Shown here one piece after another: positions 54,520 to 63,730 of a stretch of 64,000 nt of DNA (positions are counted from its first letter, which is position 1; the number at the start of each line of letters is the position of its first letter). Below the pieces are notes generated by a model. It was not told the DNA's origin and ran no database searches. It saw only the letters and a program-made list of their open reading frames with translations. A program made the translations under genes and the position numbers. The stretch comes from Clostridiaceae bacterium (lineage in GTDB: Bacteria > Bacillota > Clostridia > SK-Y3), in NCBI GenBank assembly GCA_012735465.1, contig JAAYHJ010000015.1, positions 1 through 64,000 of the forward strand, written 5' to 3'.

Positions 54520-57500
54520 TTACTCATTCCATCCCAGTATTCTTATTGCGATAAATACGAAGTCTTCAATATCTATGATTCCATCCTTGTTAACGTCTGC
54601 TTTCCTTGCAAGGTTCCAGTCGGGATCTCCTTCTTTTACTTGGTAATAGTACGCAGCAACAGCAAGGTCTCCTATGCTTATCCTTCCATCTCCGTTAACG
54701 TCTCCTGGGATACCGAATTCTTCCACGGTGATGCTCAATACATCGCCCTGTAAGCCTATTTCATCACCATCTGAAGTACCAACGGTTGCTTCAGCGGCAA
54801 TATTTCCTGTTGTCGGCGAAGCTACATTCTTACTTGCGAAGGTAAGCTTAACCAGGTCTTCACCAGCTTTTATGCTAGGTGAACTTGCAATGATGATGCG
54901 TACAACCCCGTCTTCTACTTCTTCTACTGTACATAACAATATATTGTCACTTGCTTTATCACCTGCTACAAAGTCGAACAAATCAGTGTCATAGTTTACA
55001 GTTATATCGGCAGCATATACATCATCAGTAATGTCTTCCAGTGACAAGGTAACATCAAATTCTTTTTCCACGTCAACTTTGTCCGGACCTGCAATCTTCA
55101 CACCAGCTGCAGGAGACAGTACCTTTACATAGTGACAATAGGTATCCACTATGCTGGCCGTTGCTCCGCTCTTGGTTGCAAATACACCAATATGGGTGTT
55201 GCTCAGGTTCATCTTAACAGGACTACCCAGTTGTTTATAGTTTACACCATCCTGGGAATACATACCGGTGTAAGTGTTGCCTGATTTGATGATTCTGTAG
55301 TAAACGGTCAGGCTACCGTCCTCATCCTTGGCAGGTGCATCACTACCAATCGCTGCCCAAGTTCCGTTGGTTTCACGGGAGAACTGAATCATCAATCCGC
55401 TGTTGAATTCGCAATCCATCTTGAGATAGTTATTATCATCCTGCCATACCAACATTGCAATCTGCTGGTAGTTCTCAAAAGGTGCCTGCGGATAATAAAC
55501 TTTCATTACCACATCCCAGTCACCGGCAGCAGGACGGATGAATACATTCTTCCAGTTGGTTCCTGTTTGGTGAATATCACCCTCCAGGGTAGCCAGGCGT
55601 AAACCTTTGCCTGCTTCCAGTGAGTAGTTCTCCGGATCAGGATTCAGGATTTTCCATTCGCTGTCCATGGTACCATCCATAAAGTCGTCACTGGTTGGAG
55701 CATATCCAAAGGTAATGTTATAGGTTTTCGCACCTATAATGCTGGATACCTTCACCGTTGCTACACCCGGTATTGAAGAAGCCTGTGTGACTTCTAGCTC
55801 CAGCGAGGAATCAGCTTCAGCCGCAACTACAGGAATACGAGTATCTCCTTTCTTCAGTACCACCGAGTAATTAGTCTCATCCGGTGAGAAACCTGCCAAC
55901 GGCTTACCGTCTACAGTGATGGAGGATACCGAAGGACTTGCTTCTTCATCGCTAAACACTATAAAGTATGGGAATGTTACAGCGATGGAACCGGCTGTGG
56001 AAGGACTACCATTGGTAGCCAGCAATCCAACCTTCGGGCTAAGCCAATCAGCTTCCGTTGTACCAATCAAATTAAAGTTTATACCATCGGTTGAATAATA
56101 TGCTGTATATTTAAATCCTTGCTTAGCAATACGGAAATACATATTAGTCTGGTTAGAGAGGAATACCATACTGACCTGTGATTCTACACCATCTGTAGCC
56201 TTGACCATACGTATCATGCCCCCAAACCAGAAGAACTCATAAGCGACACGGAGATAGTTGTTATTGTCGTTATAAACAATCATACCTCCCTGCTGGCTGC
56301 TCGCACTGGGCGTTGCAGAGAATTTGACGTAGGTCTGGGCATTCCATTCTCCGCCAGCATCCTGTAAGAATACGTTCTTCACAGTCTGGCCGGTAATGCT
56401 TCCTTCCTGGGTTTTAATCGTCAGGCCGTTTTCATCCAGGCTGTAGTTTTCAGCATCCGGATTGAGAATGGTCCAATGCTCGTCCAGGGTACCTTTCCTA
56501 AAATCGCTTGAAACAGGAGGATAACCAAAAGCTATTGTATACGTAAACGATATACCGCTATTATTCGTCACGATTGTAGCAACACCTGGAACAGATTGTG
56601 CCTGATTAATGGTTATCTGTGTATCGGGATCATTGCTATAAGCCGTAACCACAGGAACACTGCTACCCTTAGGTACATTTACTGCATACCCGAAAGTATT
56701 GCTGTCAAAACCATCCAGCGGTTTACCGTCGATACTGATTCCGTCTAATTTTGCATCAGCTTTAACATATACGATGAAATCCGTGGACTTGCTTATGCCA
56801 TTATAGGTTACGGTAGCTGTAATGGTAGCCACACCAACCTTATCTCTCGTACGTATCACATTGTTCTCATCCACCGATACAATGGAAGGACGGTTACTGC
56901 TATACTTAACTGTCATGCCTTCCGGCAAGTCTTTACTCTTGCCCTTTGTGATATAACCATAGAGGGTTTCATCATTCATTGCAACGGTGACCTGCGGAAT
57001 TACAACTTTATTCTTGTCGAAAAGTAAACGTTTTGGAATATCCTTTTCCTTGTCGCCTTCCTGGATAGCCTTTACGGTTACAACTTCAATTTCATGCCTT
57101 AAGGTACCGGTTACATTGATGAAATCCTGGAGCTGTATATCTTCATCAGCACTGGACTTACTGATCTGGATGCCATAGCGGCCGTTATCCACCACATATC
57201 TGCCCAATTCTTCATTAAAGAATGCCAAATCTTCTACTTTTACGGTTATTGTAACCGTCTTGGTCTCACCCGGTTCAAGGTTAACCTTTTCAAATCCTTT
57301 CAGACGCTTAATCGGGCGTTCCAGTGCAGGATCAGCGTCAGGTGTTGTAACATACAGCTGTACAACCTCGGCTCCGGCTACATTACCGGTGTTCTTAACA
57401 TCTACGCTTACCTGGAAGGTATCGTTTGCATCCAATTCCTTCTTATCAATCCTGAGATTGGAATATTCAAAGGTGGTATAGCTCAAACCATAACCGAAGG

Positions 57501-59544
57501 GATAGGATACCGGTCCATTGAAATACATGTACGTACGACCGTTGAGCTCATCGGTAGGTCTGAGGGTATAATCGGTAATCGGCCCAAGCTGGGAAACACT
57601 CTGGTACCATGTAAATGGCAGGCGTCCACTGGGATTGTATTTGCCCATCAATACATCCGCCAAACCAGCTCCCTTTTGCTGTCCGTTGTAGCCGCTCCAG
57701 AGCATTGCGGATACATAAGGCTCAAAGGATGTAACCTCATTCATGCTAATGGTTTCCATAACAACAACGGTATTGGGGTTGCCCTGGGCTATCTGCTTAA
57801 TCAACTCGGCCTGTGCACCCGGTAAAGTAAGATCTGCGCGGTCTCCCTGCTCATTTGCAGTTCCACCGTCGGTACCTACATATACAATGGCAAGGTCTGC
57901 TGCTATGGCAGCCGCTACATGTTCACTATTGATATCGGTAAGTTGGGATGCCTGAGTGCCGGTATTGGTAAATCCCTTATAGAAGGTAACGGTAGCTTCG
58001 GGGTTAACAGCTAAAATAGCATCTCTTATACCCTGGTACGGATTTACCATCTTATCTGCCTTGGAAGCTCCCTGGTTACTGGAATAACCGCCAAAATACA
58101 TGCTGGGAGGATTTGCAAAATGTCCAACCACTGCAACGTTAAACGGACCGGATTCAGGAATCTGCAGAGGCAGAAGCTTACCTTTTGTTCCGTCCTTCTT
58201 GGTTGTCTCACTGTTTTTGAGCAGTACCAATGCTTTTGCAGCAATTTCCCTGGCCAATGCTAACCTTTCAGGAGTTTCGGTAACAGCACCGTTATCATCG
58301 CTATTTACCCATGTGCCCCTTGGGAGACGTTCACGAGCTTCTCTTACCCATTTTACCTTATCATCTTCAAATTCACCCAGTTGTATACGGGCCTCAAACA
58401 GGCGTTGCAATGAAACGTCCAGCTCATGTTCTGTGAACAAACCGGTTTCAGTAGTAATATTGCGGGCAACGGTAGTAGGCAGCGTATTTCCATATCCTAA
58501 ACCATCGGTGTAACCGGCATTACAGTTGAGGTCTACACCGGCGGAAAGTGAAAAAGCCATTCTTTCTACCTGGTCTACCGGACGGTCCCATCCTGGTGGA
58601 ATCCAACGGTGGCTCTGGCTGATATCCATGATGGAGTCACAGTCGGAAGTAACATATCCGCTAAATCCCCATGTCTGACGCAGCAGATTATCTACCAAAT
58701 ATACACTGGCAGATGTAGGTACACCGTTTACACGGTTATAAGAAGTCATTACCGAACGAACATCCGTCTTCTTTACAATATTTCTGAAAGTTGCAGTATA
58801 ATATTCTCTTATGGAACGTTCATCCGTATCGGAAGAACCGGTACGGCGGTTGACTTCACTATTGTTGAGCGCATAATGCTTTAAAGTGGTAATCGATTTG
58901 AGGTAACCATCGGGATCCAACAGGTTACCATTCATATCCTTACCTTCCATACCGTTTACAAATTGAGAAGCAATTTCGGTAGTCAGGAACACGTCTTCTC
59001 CGTAGGACTCGTCGTTACGGCCCCAGCGTGGGTCACGGGCAAGGTTTATGGTTGGTGACCAGAAAGTCAGTGATAAACGATTGTCCGGCACCACTTCACG
59101 GGCTTCGTCGGAAATCGCTACCGCATTGCGGTAAACCAATTCTCTATCCCAGGTTGAACCCATTGAAATATTAATAGGATAGGAAGTGGTATTAATAAGA
59201 ACCGTGGCATTACCCGAAGAATTATACTGAAGACGGGCAACACCGTGTAAAGCCTCGTTCCACCAACCGTAAGACTCGATACCAAGACGTGGGATGGCAG
59301 GAGCTTTACTACTGATCATTTGCGAAGCTTTTTCTGCTAAGGTCATACGAGCAACGAGGTCCGCAGCTCTTTCGGCAAAGGAATAAGAGGTATCCAGATA
59401 AATTGGAGTTTCTGGTTCGGTGTTCTCAGCCATAAGGAATACAGGGCTGTCCTCCTCAACAGCAAGAACCGGCATGGTACTAATAAGGCTCAAACAGAGG
59501 CTTATGGCAAGTACCAGGCACAAAATGCGTTTGCTTTTTTTCAT
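54520..59544 (-). CDS. Multidomain GH3 glycosidase with cohesin and dockerin modules
   Basis: A 1674-residue exported enzyme. The start is the ATG at 59544 (MKKSKRILCLVLAISL), with GAGAGG 8 bases upstream. Domains: signal peptide 1-28; GH3 catalytic barrel about 45-400 with nucleophile Asp301 in GFSGYVTSDCDS; GH3 C-domain about 435-685 with GGTANEQGDRADLTLPG holding a likely acid/base Glu565. Next are FnIII-like about 695-800 and an Ig/Big-like domain 840-928. Two copies of an Ig-like plus ConA-like pair follow (932-1195 and 1203-1473), then cohesin-like 1480-1608 and a type I dockerin 1611-1672 with two Ca-binding repeats (GDVNGDGRISIGDL, ADVNKDGIIDIEDF). The catalytic region is of the plant-type beta-xylosidase/alpha-arabinofuranosidase branch. 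Carrying both cohesin and dockerin, it could bind a scaffold and receive another enzyme. Confidence 0.9.
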   Translation of the reverse strand: MKKSKRILCLVLAISLCLSLISTMPVLAVEEDSPVFLMAENTEPETPIYLDTSYSFAERAADLVARMTLAEKASQMISSKAPAIPRLGIESYGWWNEALHGVARLQYNSSGNATVLINTTSYPINISMGSTWDRELVYRNAVAISDEAREVVPDNRLSLTFWSPTINLARDPRWGRNDESYGEDVFLTTEIASQFVNGMEGKDMNGNLLDPDGYLKSITTLKHYALNNSEVNRRTGSSDTDERSIREYYTATFRNIVKKTDVRSVMTSYNRVNGVPTSASVYLVDNLLRQTWGFSGYVTSDCDSIMDISQSHRWIPPGWDRPVDQVERMAFSLSAGVDLNCNAGYTDGLGYGNTLPTTVARNITTETGLFTEHELDVSLQRLFEARIQLGEFEDDKVKWVREARERLPRGTWVNSDDNGAVTETPERLALAREIAAKALVLLKNSETTKKDGTKGKLLPLQIPESGPFNVAVVGHFANPPSMYFGGYSSNQGASKADKMVNPYQGIRDAILAVNPEATVTFYKGFTNTGTQASQLTDINSEHVAAAIAADLAIVYVGTDGGTANEQGDRADLTLPGAQAELIKQIAQGNPNTVVVMETISMNEVTSFEPYVSAMLWSGYNGQQKGAGLADVLMGKYNPSGRLPFTWYQSVSQLGPITDYTLRPTDELNGRTYMYFNGPVSYPFGYGLSYTTFEYSNLRIDKKELDANDTFQVSVDVKNTGNVAGAEVVQLYVTTPDADPALERPIKRLKGFEKVNLEPGETKTVTITVKVEDLAFFNEELGRYVVDNGRYGIQISKSSADEDIQLQDFINVTGTLRHEIEVVTVKAIQEGDKEKDIPKRLLFDKNKVVIPQVTVAMNDETLYGYITKGKSKDLPEGMTVKYSSNRPSIVSVDENNVIRTRDKVGVATITATVTYNGISKSTDFIVYVKADAKLDGISIDGKPLDGFDSNTFGYAVNVPKGSSVPVVTAYSNDPDTQITINQAQSVPGVATIVTNNSGISFTYTIAFGYPPVSSDFRKGTLDEHWTILNPDAENYSLDENGLTIKTQEGSITGQTVKNVFLQDAGGEWNAQTYVKFSATPSASSQQGGMIVYNDNNNYLRVAYEFFWFGGMIRMVKATDGVESQVSMVFLSNQTNMYFRIAKQGFKYTAYYSTDGINFNLIGTTEADWLSPKVGLLATNGSPSTAGSIAVTFPYFIVFSDEEASPSVSSITVDGKPLAGFSPDETNYSVVLKKGDTRIPVVAAEADSSLELEVTQASSIPGVATVKVSSIIGAKTYNITFGYAPTSDDFMDGTMDSEWKILNPDPENYSLEAGKGLRLATLEGDIHQTGTNWKNVFIRPAAGDWDVVMKVYYPQAPFENYQQIAMLVWQDDNNYLKMDCEFNSGLMIQFSRETNGTWAAIGSDAPAKDEDGSLTVYYRIIKSGNTYTGMYSQDGVNYKQLGSPVKMNLSNTHIGVFATKSGATASIVDTYCHYVKVLSPAAGVKIAGPDKVDVEKEFDVTLSLEDITDDVYAADITVNYDTDLFDFVAGDKASDNILLCTVEEVEDGVVRIIIASSPSIKAGEDLVKLTFASKNVASPTTGNIAAEATVGTSDGDEIGLQGDVLSITVEEFGIPGDVNGDGRISIGDLAVAAYYYQVKEGDPDWNLARKADVNKDGIIDIEDFVFIAIRILGWNE

Positions 59545-59625
59545 GAATAATTCCTCTCCCTTCAGAATTTTATATTTTTCATTAATTCCGCCCTGACTTA
59601 TGATTGTGCGGACGGATATCATCAA

Positions 59626-59650
59626 CCGGATTAGGATATAACTAACCCGG
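59626..59650 (-). other. Leader hairpin between the lipoprotein and GH3 genes
   Basis: The inverted repeat CCGGATTAG/CTAACCCGG (one mismatch) lies about 80 bases before the GH3 ATG. No U-tract follows, so it is more likely an mRNA processing or stability structure than a terminator. This supports read-through from the lipoprotein gene. Confidence 0.4.
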
Positions 59651-59680
59651 AAGATTCCTCCATCATGTATCCGCTACCTC

Positions 59681-60091
59681 TTACTGGTTATAAAAACTAT
59701 CCTCACTACCGGAAACCTTATCATATGGCCAGTCATTAATACTGCCAAGATTGTGCACATCCTTGTAACCATTGGTACTGCCTTCTTTAGAGTCGGAATT
59801 GTTCGTCCCGCCCTCAGCAGCTGCAGTAACCTTTACGCTGGTATCGCCTGTTTTTGATACGATCGTATCCTTCGGCTCAGAATTGCTCTCTCCCACCAAT
59901 CCTTTACCTTTTGTACCGTTTTGCACATTGTTTTCGGATGGCAAAATTTCCTGTGAGACATCAGTCCTTTGGACATCCGATACACCCGAATTACAGCCGG
60001 TCATCATACTCAACAAAAGAACCATCAACAAAAAGCACACAAGCAGCTTTTTACATCTGATGATTGGAATTACTATATACGGTTCAGGCAT
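59681..60091 (-). CDS. Small lipoprotein of unknown function
   Basis: A 136-residue protein with a 32-residue lipoprotein signal (LLVCFLLMVLLLSMMTGC; lipid-bearing Cys33). The exposed tail is hydrophilic and Ser/Gly/Asp/Thr-rich, likely disordered, and ends NDWPYDKVSGSEDSFYNQ. No known domain is visible. The SD GAGGAGG lies 8 bases before the ATG. It lies 136 bases upstream of the GH3-dockerin gene with no terminator between, so the two may be co-expressed. It may be a membrane-anchored spacer or partner; that is inference. Confidence 0.7.
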   Translation of the reverse strand: MPEPYIVIPIIRCKKLLVCFLLMVLLLSMMTGCNSGVSDVQRTDVSQEILPSENNVQNGTKGKGLVGESNSEPKDTIVSKTGDTSVKVTAAAEGGTNNSDSKEGSTNGYKDVHNLGSINDWPYDKVSGSEDSFYNQ

Positions 60092-60779
60092 CCCAGCGTC
60101 CTCCTCAAACTTTTTTTAAATAACAAAGAAAGTATGTTTATAAGTGGTACACTACAAATAAACAACCGGAAAAATTGCATAATAATACACTATATATACA
60201 ACACCATCAAAGGATGGGAAAATAACAAGAAAATATAACAGGAATATAGTTAGAAAGCTACATCAACCTAATGTCTGACATCCAGAAATGGATCAGCAGT
60301 AAGATTGATATTTCAACATTCTCATATACATAGTGTATTAATACAGATTGAATTAATTCTATGACAGATAATTGACGGCTACTTCATGGCAATTATAAAT
60401 GATTTGTCTTAAATTGTATGAATTATCAATTTTTCATTCAGTGCTATAATTAAACTAAATAGATCGACTTTATATTAATTTTTTGCTAAACTTTGTATAA
60501 TTTTGTATTTACTATTTCTATCGTAATAATGCTATTTATTCGTGCTTTATTCTTTACCTAAACAAAATCCAATGGTTTATTTTTTTAACGAATGACGCTA
60601 ATATTTTACCATCAATAAGCACCTATTATCATTAGTATAAATTGCAATAGTTTGTACATGTTTAACAATAACTGACAAATACATATATATATCGAAGCAT
60701 TTTTGTATATTATTGATATGCAAAAAAGTCCATGTATTTTTTCAGTTCAAAATATTCATATTTGTTAAAACAAGAAATT
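60092..60779 (-). promoter_or_regulatory. Long AT-rich region upstream of the lipoprotein-GH3 unit
   Basis: About 690 bases without a credible gene on either strand. On the minus strand TTGATG (60210-60205), 17 bases and TATTAT (60187-60182) form a candidate promoter about 90 bases before the lipoprotein ATG. The rest is very AT-rich with scattered short palindromes and no clear operator. Such a long upstream region could hold sites for carbohydrate-responsive control. Confidence 0.35.
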
Positions 60780-60810
60780 AAAGCTGAGAAAAATCTACTT
60801 TCTCAGCTTT
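60780..60810 (-). terminator. Terminator after galM
   Basis: A 12-bp perfect stem (60780-60791 with 60799-60810) with a 7-base loop, 32 bases after the galM stop. TTTAATTTC follows on the minus strand, and a stronger T-tract on the plus strand. Confidence 0.75.
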
Positions 60811-60841
60811 TTTCAAACTCTAATTCGCCTGTGTTTGTATT

Positions 60842-61900
60842 TTATCGTATGTAAAATTTATAAATAGTGGTATGCTTATATTCCTCTCCCGCCCTTAATA
60901 TCGAAGAAGGAAAATTCTTATGATTTAAGCAATCTGGATAATACTGGGTTTCCAGGCATAAACCGTCCCTTTTTTGATAGACCGTACCACCTTTACCGAC
61001 ACCGGCGGTATCCAGATGATTACCACTATAAAACTGGATACCGGGTTTTGTTGTATAAACCTCCATAACCCTTCCGGTACTGGGTTCATATAATTCGGCA
61101 GCCTTTTCAGGTTCTTTGCCACTGACGTTTAAACACCAGTTATGGTCATAGCCACTTCCGAAAACTAATTGTTCATATTTGCTGTCGATCCTGGCACCTA
61201 TAGGGGTAAGGGCGGTAAAATCCATTGGTGTACCTTTCACAGGTACAATTTCCCCTGTAGGTATGCTCTTGTCATCGGTTGGCGTAAACTTGTCTGCATT
61301 AATCATAAGCTGATGCTTAAGTATGCTGCCCGAAGCATGTCCTGCAAGATTAAAATAAGTATGATTGGTGAGATTTACCGTTGTATCTTTATCGGAAACG
61401 GCATAATAATCAATTCTAAGAGCATCATCCTGAGTGAGGGTATATGTTACCGTAACATCAAGATTTCCGGGATAGCCTTCTTCCCCATCCTTGCTGATAT
61501 AGTTCAGCTTCAAATGTTCTCCCGAATCGTCCTGGACTATTTCTGCATCCCACACCACCTTATGAAAACCTTTTATTCCTCCATGAAGATGGTTTTCACC
61601 CTCATTTTTGTTTAAATGATACACCGTACCATTAAGCTCAAATTTTGCATTTGCAATTCTATTTGCATGCCGTCCTAATATGGAACCGAAAAATGGAGCA
61701 TTTATATAATAATCTTCAAGTCTATCATATCCTAGTGCAACATCATCAAGTTTTCCATTTCTATCCGGTACAAAAATTGATAATACGGTTGCTCCATAAT
61801 TAATGATTTCTACAATCATGCCATTAGAATTTTTTAGTGTGAATATATGCACTTCTTTTCCATCGTTCGTTGTTCCGAAAAGCTTACTTGTAATGCTCAA
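60842..61900 (-). CDS. galM: Aldose 1-epimerase (mutarotase)
   Basis: GalM interconverts the alpha and beta forms of hexoses. The 352-residue protein has NYGATVLSIFVPDRNGKLDD, GRHANRIANAKFELNG, the catalytic His in VNLTNHTYFNLAG and the catalytic Glu in GLCLETQYYPDCLNHKNFPS. There is no signal peptide, so it is cytosolic. No other galactose gene is next to it. Its nearness to the glycosidase locus is suggestive only, since 750 bases and a terminator lie between. Confidence 0.96.
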   Translation of the reverse strand: MSITSKLFGTTNDGKEVHIFTLKNSNGMIVEIINYGATVLSIFVPDRNGKLDDVALGYDRLEDYYINAPFFGSILGRHANRIANAKFELNGTVYHLNKNEGENHLHGGIKGFHKVVWDAEIVQDDSGEHLKLNYISKDGEEGYPGNLDVTVTYTLTQDDALRIDYYAVSDKDTTVNLTNHTYFNLAGHASGSILKHQLMINADKFTPTDDKSIPTGEIVPVKGTPMDFTALTPIGARIDSKYEQLVFGSGYDHNWCLNVSGKEPEKAAELYEPSTGRVMEVYTTKPGIQFYSGNHLDTAGVGKGGTVYQKRDGLCLETQYYPDCLNHKNFPSSILRAGEEYKHTTIYKFYIR

Positions 61901-62003
61901 CCTTATTCCTCCTTTATTACTTTATTAAGAGTAAACTTTGTATATATTAACATATCATAGATATTTTATCACAATTATCCTTTTTAAGATAGTAAAAATA
62001 AAA

Positions 62004-62040
62004 AAACAGTTCTTCAACAAAAAGGCGTGAAGAACTGTTT
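62004..62040 (-). terminator. Terminator after the 106-aa gene
   Basis: A 13-bp perfect stem (62004-62016 with 62028-62040) with an 11-base loop, followed on the minus strand by seven T. It begins 16 bases after the stop of the gene at 62056-62376. Confidence 0.9.
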
Positions 62041-62055
62041 ATAACATAATAATTC

Positions 62056-62376
62056 TCAGTGATAGCCGGAATTTTTCTTGTTTTTAATATCGTTAAAATA
62101 ACTACCATAATATCGGTTATAGGATGTGTGTTCATTTTCATCATAATGTATATTGGCAAAAATTCTTACGATATGTGCATTTTTATCGTGCTGTATTTGA
62201 ACATTGGACGGCTTGCCATCATCATTCCTGTTTTCAAGATAATAGGTCAAAAATTCCGATGCAATTTCAGGTGTGTACTGATCATAGACGATTTCATATT
62301 CTTTTTCCGGGATTTCCAACATGATACGATAAAACCCATTATCCATACTTCTTGTTTCCACAACACTGTTTAACAA
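62056..62376 (-). CDS. Protein of unknown function, 106 aa
   Basis: A soluble, polar protein (MLNSVVETRSMDNGFYRIML; C-terminus NRYYGSYFNDIKNKKNSGYH), Tyr- and Asn-rich towards its end. The start has AGGAGTGG-like purines upstream, and a perfect terminator follows. There is no signal, membrane helix or recognised domain. It lies between the DUF2905 gene and galM, in the same direction as both. Confidence 0.6.
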   Translation of the reverse strand: MLNSVVETRSMDNGFYRIMLEIPEKEYEIVYDQYTPEIASEFLTYYLENRNDDGKPSNVQIQHDKNAHIVRIFANIHYDENEHTSYNRYYGSYFNDIKNKKNSGYH

Positions 62377-62444
62377 AAAACACCACTCCTCTTATATTTT
62401 ATTTATAATATTTTGTGAAAAAAGGAGTGAAATTATTTTCAATA

Positions 62445-62672
62445 CTAGAAAATTTTTCGGATTATATTTAGAATCACAGTCATAATAATACTTATAATAA
62501 TGCATGTTACAATAGGAAAATAAAAGGAAAAATTCCCTTTCTTAATGGCAATATCCCCCGGCAGCCTTCCAATACCTATTTTGCCTCCTAATAAAAAAAG
62601 CACACCTACAATTATTAGAATCACACCAAACATAATAAGCATTTTACCCATTGATGAAGAAAAATCAAACAT
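62445..62672 (-). CDS. DUF2905 small membrane protein
   Basis: A 75-residue protein starting at the ATG at 62672 (MFDFSSSMGKMLIMFGVILI), with GGGAGGT 6 bases upstream. It has two membrane helices, about 7-26 and 46-66, separated by the conserved GKIGIGRLPGDIAIKKGNFS loop that defines DUF2905. Function is unknown. It commonly follows ruvB in clostridia and lies 29 bases after it here. Confidence 0.9.
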   Translation of the reverse strand: MFDFSSSMGKMLIMFGVILIIVGVLFLLGGKIGIGRLPGDIAIKKGNFSFYFPIVTCIIISIIMTVILNIIRKIF

Positions 62673-62701
62673 AATTATACCTCCCAGCAAATGACAGAAC
62701 A

Positions 62702-63709
62702 TTATCCTTCCTGATATTTTATACCAAAATGCTCATATGCCGCCTTTGTAATCACGCGTCCCCGCGGAGTCCTGTTAATGAACCCCAGCTGCAGCAAATA
62801 GGGTTCGTATACATCTTCTATTGTGTCGCTTTCTTCCCCAATTGATGCTGCAAGGGTATCCAGGCCCACCGGTCCGCCTCCAAACTTTTCTATAATGGTC
62901 ATGATCATGCGTCTGTCTATCCTGTCAAGGCCGATGTGGTCAATTTCCAGGGCATTTAACGCATAATCCGCCACCTCTCTAGTAATAATTCCATCAGCTT
63001 TGACTTGTGCAAAATCCCGCACCCTCTTTAACAACCTGTTTGCAATTCTTGGGGTGCCACGGGAGCGTTTTGCAATTTCTTCCGCCCCTTCCAAATCAAT
63101 TGCAATGTTCAAAAGGGAAGCCGAGCGCATTACAATATCTTTTAATTCCTTATGGGTATACATTTCAAGCCTGCTGATAACACCAAATCTGTCCCTTAAA
63201 GGTGAGGTAAGCAATCCCGCCCTTGTGGTCGCACCAATCAATGTGAACTTTGGAAGGTCCAATCGTATGGACCGCGCGCTGGGCCCTTTCCCTATAATAA
63301 TGTCCAGGGCATAGTCTTCCATTGCAGGGTATAATATTTCCTCCACGCTCCTGTTTAAACGATGAATTTCATCAATAAATAAAATATCATGCTGCCCAAG
63401 ATTGGTAAGTATAGCAGCCAGATCCCCTGCTTTTTCTATGGCAGGACCGGAAGTAATCCTTATGCTGACCCCCATTTCATTTGCTATTATATTTGCCAGG
63501 GTTGTCTTACCCAGTCCCGGAGGGCCATATAATAGCACATGGTCCAATGCCTCTTTTCTTCTTTTTGCAGCCTCTATGAAAATTGATAGGTTTTCCTTCA
63601 CCTTATCCTGTCCTATGTACTCATCCAGCCTTTTAGGCCTTAAACCGGTTTCTATGTCCATGTCTTCCTGTACAAATTCGGTTGTAATAATCCGATTATC
63701 AATATCCAT
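62702..63709 (-). CDS. ruvB: Holliday junction branch-migration helicase RuvB
   Basis: RuvB is the AAA+ motor that, with RuvA, drives Holliday-junction branch migration. About 335 residues: the ATG at 63709 is preferred; a GTG one codon upstream is possible. Seen: [20 protein letters not shown], Walker [21 protein letters not shown], Walker [21 protein letters not shown], sensor 1 LIGATTRAG and a C-terminal winged helix ending [19 protein letters not shown]. It follows ruvA by 21 bases. Confidence 0.98.
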   Translation of the reverse strand: MDIDNRIITTEFVQEDMDIETGLRPKRLDEYIGQDKVKENLSIFIEAAKRRKEALDHVLLYGPPGLGKTTLANIIANEMGVSIRITSGPAIEKAGDLAAILTNLGQHDILFIDEIHRLNRSVEEILYPAMEDYALDIIIGKGPSARSIRLDLPKFTLIGATTRAGLLTSPLRDRFGVISRLEMYTHKELKDIVMRSASLLNIAIDLEGAEEIAKRSRGTPRIANRLLKRVRDFAQVKADGIITREVADYALNALEIDHIGLDRIDRRMIMTIIEKFGGGPVGLDTLAASIGEESDTIEDVYEPYLLQLGFINRTPRGRVITKAAYEHFGIKYQEG

Positions 63710-63730
63710 CACAAGGCATCACCCCCACCA

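Noticed and set aside
58100-58513. 137-codon open frame on the plus strand inside the GH3 gene
   Set aside because: It is antisense to conserved GH3 sequence, without an SD or believable composition.
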